The notes under the pieces are model-generated. The model was not told the origin of the DNA and ran no database searches. It was given only the letters and a program-made list of their open reading frames with translations. From the NCBI GenBank assembly GCA_027621365.1, contig JAQCBH010000013.1, positions 1 through 58,650 on the forward strand: a stretch of DNA of 58,650 nucleotides. Reading direction: 5' to 3'. The position numbers and the translations under genes are program-made. Source of the stretch: Bacteroidota bacterium (GTDB lineage Bacteria; Bacteroidota; Bacteroidia; NS11-12g; UBA955). Shown one piece after another: positions 52,703-58,650 of the stretch. Each line of letters begins with the position of its first letter. Within the stretch, counting starts at the first letter, position 1.

Positions 52703-53653
52703 TTAGAAATATCGTGGAACTGGAACTCTGTGGCTAGAGGTGTACGGTATCATGAATTGCAACCCAAATTCATGAGAACCTCGCACGTACTCATTTAATG
52801 GGGACAATTTGCTGTCATAACTATACACAAAATTGAACTGGTCATTAAGCTGTACCATGCTCATTAAACCAATGTCCCCTTGAGTTCGATAAAACGCTCC
52901 GATCGAGAATACATCGTCAAAAATGGCATGTAGATTTAGATCAGCCTGAACGGGCACACCATTGACAATTTTTATTTGTGTTGTTGGTTTCAATTTCATT
53001 CTTTCATTCACATCATAAACCAACCCGCCACTTAAATAATAGTGCATCTCTGCAGCATAAGCAACATTCTGATTTTGGCGAACATCTTCTGCAACAAATA
53101 CCATACGCGGAGCAGAAAAAGCAGCAAATGCTTTTGAACTGTACAAATAAATTCCAAAGCCCGCCATCGGTGCCGTAATTGAATAGTCATTGTTTTGAAA
53201 CGCCACATCATTGGGGTTATCTAAACGCAGCTTAGACAATTGAAATTTATAATTATAAGCTCCTAGTCGCAATCCCACAGCAAGCCGCAAATCTTTATCG
53301 AGTTGTTTGTGATAGGCCATATTGGCTCCGATATGTGTTTCACTTACAGGACTTGCTACTTCAAATTTGCCTATGGTTCCACTTTGAACATTCAGGCCCA
53401 CCGCAAAATCACCTACCAATGGACTGTGAATTCCAAAATTTTGGTAACGTGGAGCACCGGGATAATTGGCCCATTGAACCCTAGACAATCCCGTAGCAAC
53501 CAACGTGCGTTTTGTACCTGCGTAAGCCGGATTCAATGCCAACGAGTTGAAATCATAATGCGTGTACATCTGCTCCTGTTGGGCTTGTATTTCCATACTT
53601 CCAAAGAAGGATAGACCCATTAGAACGAGTGTGTATTTCGAAAACATATTCAT
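52703..53653 (-). CDS. PorP/SprF-family outer-membrane protein
   Basis: A 316-residue T9SS-associated outer-membrane protein. Signal MNMFSKYTLVLMGLSFFGSM, then QQEQMYTHYDFNSLALNPAY (the HYxFNxLxxNPAxAGT start of the family), and beta-barrel strands ending with the family C-terminus (HEFGLQFMIPYTSSHRVPVP). PorP/SprF proteins are thought to help attach or secrete a cognate CHU_C-type adhesin. Here the adhesin gene is directly upstream (18 bases) and the OmpA gene directly downstream (10 bases). M1 or M3 may be the start. Confidence 0.93.
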   Translation of the reverse strand: MNMFSKYTLVLMGLSFFGSMEIQAQQEQMYTHYDFNSLALNPAYAGTKRTLVATGLSRVQWANYPGAPRYQNFGIHSPLVGDFAVGLNVQSGTIGKFEVASPVSETHIGANMAYHKQLDKDLRLAVGLRLGAYNYKFQLSKLRLDNPNDVAFQNNDYSITAPMAGFGIYLYSSKAFAAFSAPRMVFVAEDVRQNQNVAYAAEMHYYLSGGLVYDVNERMKLKPTTQIKIVNGVPVQADLNLHAIFDDVFSIGAFYRTQGDIGLMSMVQLNDQFNFVYSYDSKLSPLNEYVRGSHEFGLQFMIPYTSSHRVPVPRYF

Positions 53654-53671
53654 GTTATTGTTCTATAAAGC

Positions 53672-56600
53672 TTAAGGTTTGATGTAGAGGTTTCCAGAAA
53701 TGTCAGCATTGTTGCCACTTCCATTGTATTTGAAAACATAGAAATAAACATCTTCTGGCAATACTTCTCCTGATCTCAAGGCAGGCATATTGCCGTTATA
53801 AGTACCATTCCAATTATTCTTGTATCCTTTGCCAGATTCGTATACAATTTGACCCCAACGATTGAATACAATGATTTCGGCTAGATTAAAGTTTTTCAAG
53901 CCCTTGATGTATAGGATATCGTTGTCACCATCACCATTTGGTGAGAACCCTTCAGGAATGAAAACATGGGCGTCTATGTAGTCAGGGATTCCATTTCCAT
54001 CTCTATCTGCAGTTCCTTCAATGGAATCATCAACTTCATCATTGTCTGAGTCGGTATCGCGCCAGTTGCCAATGCCATCGCCATCGGTGTCAACAGTGCC
54101 TTCTGTGGCATCATCAATGCCATCGTTATCAGAGTCAGTGTCACGCCAATCACCTACGCCATCACCATCAGTATCGACAGTGCCTTCTGTGGCATCATCA
54201 ATGCCATCATTGTCTGAATCCGTATCGCGCCAGTCACCCAGGCCGTCACCATCGGTATCAACAGTGCCTTCAATGATGTCATCAATGCCATCATCGTCAG
54301 AATCCGTATCGCGCCAATCACCTACGCCATCACCATCGGTGTCAACGGTTCCTTCTGTAGCATCATCGATGCCATCATCGTCAGAATCCGTGTCTCGCCA
54401 ATCGCCTACACCATCATTGTCTGTATCGACGTTGCCTTCTGTAGCATCATCAATGCCATCATTGTCTGAATCCGTATCGCGCCAGTCACCGGTACCATCG
54501 CCATCTGTGTCAACCGTGCCTTCCGTGGCGTCATCAATGCCATCATTGTCTGAATCCGTATCGCGCCAATCGCCAGTGCCATCGCCGTCTGTATCAACGG
54601 TGCCTTCGATGCTGTCATTAATACCGTCATCGTCAGAATCCAAATCGCGCCAGTCACCGGTACCATCGCCATCTGTGTCAACCGTGCCTTCGATGCTGTC
54701 TAAAATGCCATCATCGTCTGAATCCGTATCACGCCAGTCACCAGTGCCATCGCCGTCTGTATCTGTCGTTCCTTCGATGCTATCATCAATGCCATCATCA
54801 TCAGAATCGGTATCGCGCCAGTCGCCTACTCCATCACCATCGGTATCGACAGTACCCTCAATGCTATCAAGAATTCCGTCACCATCAGAATCGGTATCGC
54901 GCCAGTCGCCGATGCCATCGCCGTCTGTATCTCCGGAACCCTCGGTTGAATCAGATATACCATCATTGTCAGAATCGGTGTCGCGCCAGTCGCCGGTGCC
55001 ATCGCCATCGGTATCGACAGTGCCTTCGATTGCATCACTTATTCCATCGTCATCAGAGTCGGTATCGCGCCAATCGCCGATGCCATCGCCATCAGTATCA
55101 ACAGTGCCTTCGGTGCTATCCAAAATGCCATCGCCATCTGAATCGGTATCGCGCCAGTCGCCTACTCCATCACCATCGGTATCAACAGTACCTTCTGTAC
55201 TATCTAAAATGCCATCGTTGTCTGAATCAGTATCGCGCCAGTCGCCTACTCCATCACCATCGGTATCGACAGATCCCTCAGTAGCATCATCGATACCATC
55301 GTTGTCTGAATCAGTGTCGCGCCAGTCGCCAATGCCATCTCCATCTGTATCTACGGTGCCTTCTGTAGCATCATCAATGCCATCATTGTCAGAATCAACA
55401 TCACGCCAATCGCCAATACCATCTCCGTCAGTATCCAATGTGGTTTCCACAAGATCAGAAATGCCATCATTATCTGAATCGGTATCGCGCCAATCGCCGA
55501 TGCCATCTCCGTCGGTATCAACAGTTCCTTCTATGCTATCAGAAATGTTATCGTTATCGCTATCGAGATCCAAATAATCTGGTGTGCCATCACCATCAGT
55601 GTCAACAGTGCCTTCTACACTATCGAGTATACCATCGTCATCTGAATCAGTGTCGCGCCAGTTTCCAATTCCATCACCATCGCTATCGACAGATCCCTCT
55701 GTGGCATCAGCTATTCCGTCATTATCTGAATCAGTATCGCGCCAGTCTCGAATGCCATCGCCATCTGTATCAACAGGAATAGCCGTAGCTCCGCGCTCTG
55801 TAGCATCGCTGATGCCGTCATCATCGGTATCCAAGTCTTTGAAATCATAGATACCATCGCTGTCTGTATCTACCGGAGTATAACCCAAGCCGCTATCAGC
55901 TGAATCAGGAACTCCCTGACTGTTTACGGTAGGCATGCCTACACCGACAACTCCATCAACATCACCATCTATTCCATCTGTTTCAAATACATCGAAGATG
56001 CCATCACCATCGCTATCAAGATCCAAGTAATCAGGAATGCCATCTGCATCAGAATCAACTTTAAAGTCTTGGAATTCATTCTCTACAAAATCCAATAATC
56101 CGTCATTGTCTGAATCCAAATCCAAGTAATCATTTATACCATCTCCGTCGTTGTCTCCGCCTCCTTCTAGGTAATCCATGATACCATCTGAATCACTATC
56201 AGCTGTCATGACGTAAACCAAAACAGAATCGGGACCGGTTTGGTTGCCATTCTTGTCTTTAACCGTAACCCATACTGTAACGACAGTCGTGTCATTAATC
56301 CCAAATTGAGTTTGACTGATGATGACAGAATCAATTCCACAATTGTCATAGGAATAAACGATGATATCTGTATCTACGATAGATGCAAATGCTGCCGTAT
56401 CCAAATAAACCGTGTCTTGTTTCAACACCAACGTTGGGGCTAACGTGTCGTAAACGGTAATGGTTACAGTAGTAGAATTCTGATTGTTATTCTCATCAAT
56501 TGCTGTGAAAGTTATTGTGTTGTCTCCAACATGAGAGCAATCGAAGCTATCTCTAGACAAGGTCAAACTTTGAATTGCGCAATTATCGAAAGTACCATTG

Positions 56601-58650
56601 TCGACAGCAGAAGCCGTAGTATTTGCTTTACCAAAACTGTCGAGATACAAAACAATATTTTGAACCGACAATGTTGGGAGGATGCTGTCAATGACTTGAA
56701 CATTCAAAGTCAAGGTGCTTGTATTTCCAGCCGCATCTTTTACTGTGTAAACAACTGCATTTGCTCCTGTGTCTGAACATACAAATGAATACGTGCTTAA
56801 ATATTGGCTATCAATTCCACAGTTGTCGTAACTACCGGTATCAATATCGCTTACCCCAATGGTTACAGTACCTGAACTGTTCAGATAGGCTGTGATGTTT
56901 TTCGCTAAAATAACCGGAGCCAACGTATCGTACACTATGACAGAAACAGCGGCTGAATCCTTGTTACCAGAAGCATCAGTGGCTATAAGGTAAATAGTCG
57001 ATGTACCGGTGTCGGCACAATTGAATGACGAATCAGATAGCCACATGTTGCTAACTCCGCAATTATCTGAAGATCCATTGTCGACATCTGTTGCGCTCAA
57101 TGTGGCCACTCCACTAGCATTCAAATACAGATTGGCGTTTTTACTGACTACAACTGGTTTTGTCGTATCGTGAACCGTTATTGTCACCGTTTTGGAAGTG
57201 GAGTTATTGTTGTAATCGGTGGCTGTAAACGTAATTGAATTGTTGCCCACATGAGAACAATCAAAACTGCTTTGAGAAATGGAAATGGTAGCTAGACCGC
57301 AGTTGTCACTACTTCCATTATTTACACTAAATGCTGTAATGTTAACGGTACCGCTTGAATTCAAATACAAATCCAAGTTTTGTGTAACCACTATGGGGCT
57401 GATGGTATCGCGAACTGTAATGTTGATCACCTTTGTGCTCACATTTCCCGATACATCCGTAACCGTATAGGTTATATTGTTTGTTCCGGTATCAGTACAA
57501 TTGAAACTGCTTTGACTGAGCACTTTTGAATCGATTACACAGTTGTCAAAACTACCTGTATCAACCATGCTAGCAGAAACATTTACCTGTCCATTGGTAC
57601 CCAAATAGACAGTGATATCTTGAGCGTATATCGTGGGCTGAATGGTGTCATAAACAGTTACAGAAATAGAAACTGAAGACTGATTACCAGATGCATCAGC
57701 AGCTACAAATAGAATTGCAGAAGTACCTGTATCAACACAAGTAAAGATTGAATCAGAAAGCCAAACTTGAGCAACTCCACAATTGTCAGAAGAGCCATTG
57801 TTCAATGTTAATGCCGATAAAGTTGCCGTTCCAGACGCATTGAGATATAGCGTAGCATTGTTAGCAACTACGGTTGGCTTGATTGTATCAGCTACAGTGA
57901 CATATGCATGAGCGGTGTCCGTATTTCCGTCCAAGTCTGTCGCTGTCAAAACCACCAAATTTACTCCTAGGTCTGAGCAAGAGAAGCTAGAAATATCGGC
58001 AGCCAAACTTTGAATACCACAGTTGTCGCTTGAACCGTTATCAATGCTGTCAACCACCAAAGTTGCCGCACCCGCAGCATTCAAATACACAGTATTGTTG
58101 CGAGCAGACGCGGTGGGATTGACGTTGTCAAGGTGGGTGATGGTGAAAGCTAAAGATTGTGAACAGCCATTAGCATCAATTACATAAGCAGTATAAGACT
58201 GCTTAGTCAATCCTGTAAAAGTTCCTGACGTTTGGTAACTTAATGAATCTACTGTGAACTGATAAGGAGTAGTTCCACCAGTAACAGCTAGAGTAACAGC
58301 TCCATTTGTATCTGCCGCACAGGTTAAATTGGTTTGTGCTGTTTTAGAAATTGAAAGAGCTGTTGGTTCCGTTATAAAAATACTAAACGTATCAGTACAA
58401 ATATTCTGATCAACTATTGTAATCAAATATTGTCCAGCAGATAAAGTTCCGAAGCTATCGTTAGTCTGATATGTTCCATTTCCAATTTTATATGAATAAG
58501 GAGAAACACCACCAGTTCCAGAAATAATTGCTAGACCATCACTTCCTCCATTACAAGAAACATTTGTATTAGAAGAAGATCCACTCAACGCACTCGGCTG
58601 ACTGACCGTCATCCAAACAGATGCAGTATCGCTATTGTTGTCAGTAACAA
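53672..58650 (-). CDS. giant T9SS adhesin, 5' end outside the window (partial)
   Basis: An open frame of at least 1659 codons running off the window (the codon at 58648 is still coding). From N to C: two SprB-type repeats (58130-58650; VSQPSALSGSSSNTNVSCNG, TPYQFTVDSLSYQTSG), eight Ig/HYR-like repeats of about 79 residues each (56200-58130; NxxxYLNASGTATL...SSDNCG), a TSP3 intro, 21 TSP3 units of 28 residues (54008-55771) and a gliding-type CHU_C sorting domain (FIPEGFSPNGDGDNDILYIK). It should be exported by the T9SS and anchored on the surface, like SprB, where it could act in gliding or attachment. A conserved DNC pair per Ig repeat suggests disulfides. Confidence 0.93.
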   Translation of the reverse strand, partial: VTDNNSDTASVWMTVSQPSALSGSSSNTNVSCNGGSDGLAIISGTGGVSPYSYKIGNGTYQTNDSFGTLSAGQYLITIVDQNICTDTFSIFITEPTALSISKTAQTNLTCAADTNGAVTLAVTGGTTPYQFTVDSLSYQTSGTFTGLTKQSYTAYVIDANGCSQSLAFTITHLDNVNPTASARNNTVYLNAAGAATLVVDSIDNGSSDNCGIQSLAADISSFSCSDLGVNLVVLTATDLDGNTDTAHAYVTVADTIKPTVVANNATLYLNASGTATLSALTLNNGSSDNCGVAQVWLSDSIFTCVDTGTSAILFVAADASGNQSSVSISVTVYDTIQPTIYAQDITVYLGTNGQVNVSASMVDTGSFDNCVIDSKVLSQSSFNCTDTGTNNITYTVTDVSGNVSTKVINITVRDTISPIVVTQNLDLYLNSSGTVNITAFSVNNGSSDNCGLATISISQSSFDCSHVGNNSITFTATDYNNNSTSKTVTITVHDTTKPVVVSKNANLYLNASGVATLSATDVDNGSSDNCGVSNMWLSDSSFNCADTGTSTIYLIATDASGNKDSAAVSVIVYDTLAPVILAKNITAYLNSSGTVTIGVSDIDTGSYDNCGIDSQYLSTYSFVCSDTGANAVVYTVKDAAGNTSTLTLNVQVIDSILPTLSVQNIVLYLDSFGKANTTASAVDNGTFDNCAIQSLTLSRDSFDCSHVGDNTITFTAIDENNNQNSTTVTITVYDTLAPTLVLKQDTVYLDTAAFASIVDTDIIVYSYDNCGIDSVIISQTQFGINDTTVVTVWVTVKDKNGNQTGPDSVLVYVMTADSDSDGIMDYLEGGGDNDGDGINDYLDLDSDNDGLLDFVENEFQDFKVDSDADGIPDYLDLDSDGDGIFDVFETDGIDGDVDGVVGVGMPTVNSQGVPDSADSGLGYTPVDTDSDGIYDFKDLDTDDDGISDATERGATAIPVDTDGDGIRDWRDTDSDNDGIADATEGSVDSDGDGIGNWRDTDSDDDGILDSVEGTVDTDGDGTPDYLDLDSDNDNISDSIEGTVDTDGDGIGDWRDTDSDNDGISDLVETTLDTDGDGIGDWRDVDSDNDGIDDATEGTVDTDGDGIGDWRDTDSDNDGIDDATEGSVDTDGDGVGDWRDTDSDNDGILDSTEGTVDTDGDGVGDWRDTDSDGDGILDSTEGTVDTDGDGIGDWRDTDSDDDGISDAIEGTVDTDGDGTGDWRDTDSDNDGISDSTEGSGDTDGDGIGDWRDTDSDGDGILDSIEGTVDTDGDGVGDWRDTDSDDDGIDDSIEGTTDTDGDGTGDWRDTDSDDDGILDSIEGTVDTDGDGTGDWRDLDSDDDGINDSIEGTVDTDGDGTGDWRDTDSDNDGIDDATEGTVDTDGDGTGDWRDTDSDNDGIDDATEGNVDTDNDGVGDWRDTDSDDDGIDDATEGTVDTDGDGVGDWRDTDSDDDGIDDIIEGTVDTDGDGLGDWRDTDSDNDGIDDATEGTVDTDGDGVGDWRDTDSDNDGIDDATEGTVDTDGDGIGNWRDTDSDNDEVDDSIEGTADRDGNGIPDYIDAHVFIPEGFSPNGDGDNDILYIKGLKNFNLAEIIVFNRWGQIVYESGKGYKNNWNGTYNGNMPALRSGEVLPEDVYFYVFKYNGSGNNADISGNLYIKP
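54008..55771 (-). repeat. 21 tandem 84-bp units coding TSP3 repeats
   Basis: Exactly 21 units of 84 bases (28 codons), unit form DTDGDGIGDWRDTDSDNDGI then DDATEGTV. Seventeen units carry GDWRD and a few vary (GNWRD, RDWRD, PDYLD). The length never changes, but codons vary, so the array is old enough to drift and still keeps frame. A further part unit follows (DRDGNGIPDYID). Such arrays change in number by recombination. Confidence 0.9.
56200..58130 (-). repeat. eight Ig/HYR-like repeats of about 79 codons
   Basis: Eight copies of a module of about 237 bases: DTxxPTVxxxNxxLYLNxSG, then TATL, then DNGSSDNCGVxxxxLSxSxF and a TATDxSGNxxxxxxxVTVxD end. Each contains a Cys after DN and a Cys before the DTG (for example FNCTDTG), so one disulfide per module is likely. 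The edges are approximate (plus or minus 15 bases). Confidence 0.8.

Noticed and set aside
54021-55577. 518-residue open frame on the + strand
   Set aside because: Mirror frame of the TSP3 array; the Ser/Pro-rich repeat is the antisense of the Asp-rich units and shows no start region or domain.

Overview
The window looks like chromosomal DNA of a marine-type Bacteroidota (Flavobacteriia/Cryomorphaceae-like). Evidence read directly: C-terminal type IX secretion (T9SS) sorting domains of type A and of the gliding/CHU_C type B kind, a PorP/SprF protein, SprB-type repeats, DUF4270, DUF3276 and GH3-family genes typical of the phylum, promoters with the Bacteroidetes -7 box TAnnTTTG, no Shine-Dalgarno pattern, and many start/stop overlaps. 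No plasmid, phage or CRISPR hallmark is visible. No gene-free stretch exceeds 300 bases; the longest gap, 22361-22625, holds only the divergent upstream regions of two genes.

Layout. (1) 1-7 kb is an accessory region, AT-richer in places: an ATGA-chained set of unknown small genes, an orphan HsdR-N-type PD-(D/E)xK nuclease, envelope proteins, the mobile mystery protein A/B pair (Xre regulator plus Fic protein) with candidate operators, a NERD-domain protein and two coupled small membrane proteins. (2) 7-17.7 kb carries a SOUL heme protein, a large secreted GH81 beta-1,3-glucanase with a perfect palindrome upstream, a secreted metzincin-like protease and small envelope proteins, including a TonB-C-domain gene broken by an in-frame stop. 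(3) 17.7-24.1 kb is metabolism and transport: a DASS anion symporter, an SDR/VOC operon, an APC permease and a secreted M28 peptidase. (4) 24.1-31.1 kb is patchy: AT-rich unknown genes, a lipoprotein-like gene with a lost lipobox cysteine, an IS3 remnant, a Tat-exported aminotransferase, a frameshifted DUF2459 gene, a CDF transporter, tRNA-Ala(GGC) and a caspase-like secreted protein.

(5) 31.1-48.2 kb is conserved core: HD hydrolase, dtd, panC diverging from a glgA-like/DUF4270/aroF/NSS-transporter operon that ends in a 37-codon MetS-like subunit gene; then a tight minus-strand operon (DUF4199, acyltransferase, gatC, LolD-like ATPase, GH3, kbl), DUF3276, an MsbA-like exporter, and rpsO-pnp with clear terminators. 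(6) 48.2-58.65 kb holds a GT87-like membrane protein and a surface-adhesion operon read leftward: a giant multi-repeat adhesin (5' end outside the window), a PorP/SprF outer-membrane protein and an OmpA/TSP3/SPOR protein. The adhesin and the OmpA protein both carry calcium-binding-type TSP3 repeats, 21 perfect-length 84-bp units in the adhesin, which suggests a coupled, calcium-dependent surface apparatus exported by the T9SS.

The best candidates for under-described biology are the NSS transporter with a lipoyl-like insertion and a translationally coupled micro-subunit, the TSP3-matched adhesin/anchor operon, and the left-end nuclease/Fic cluster.
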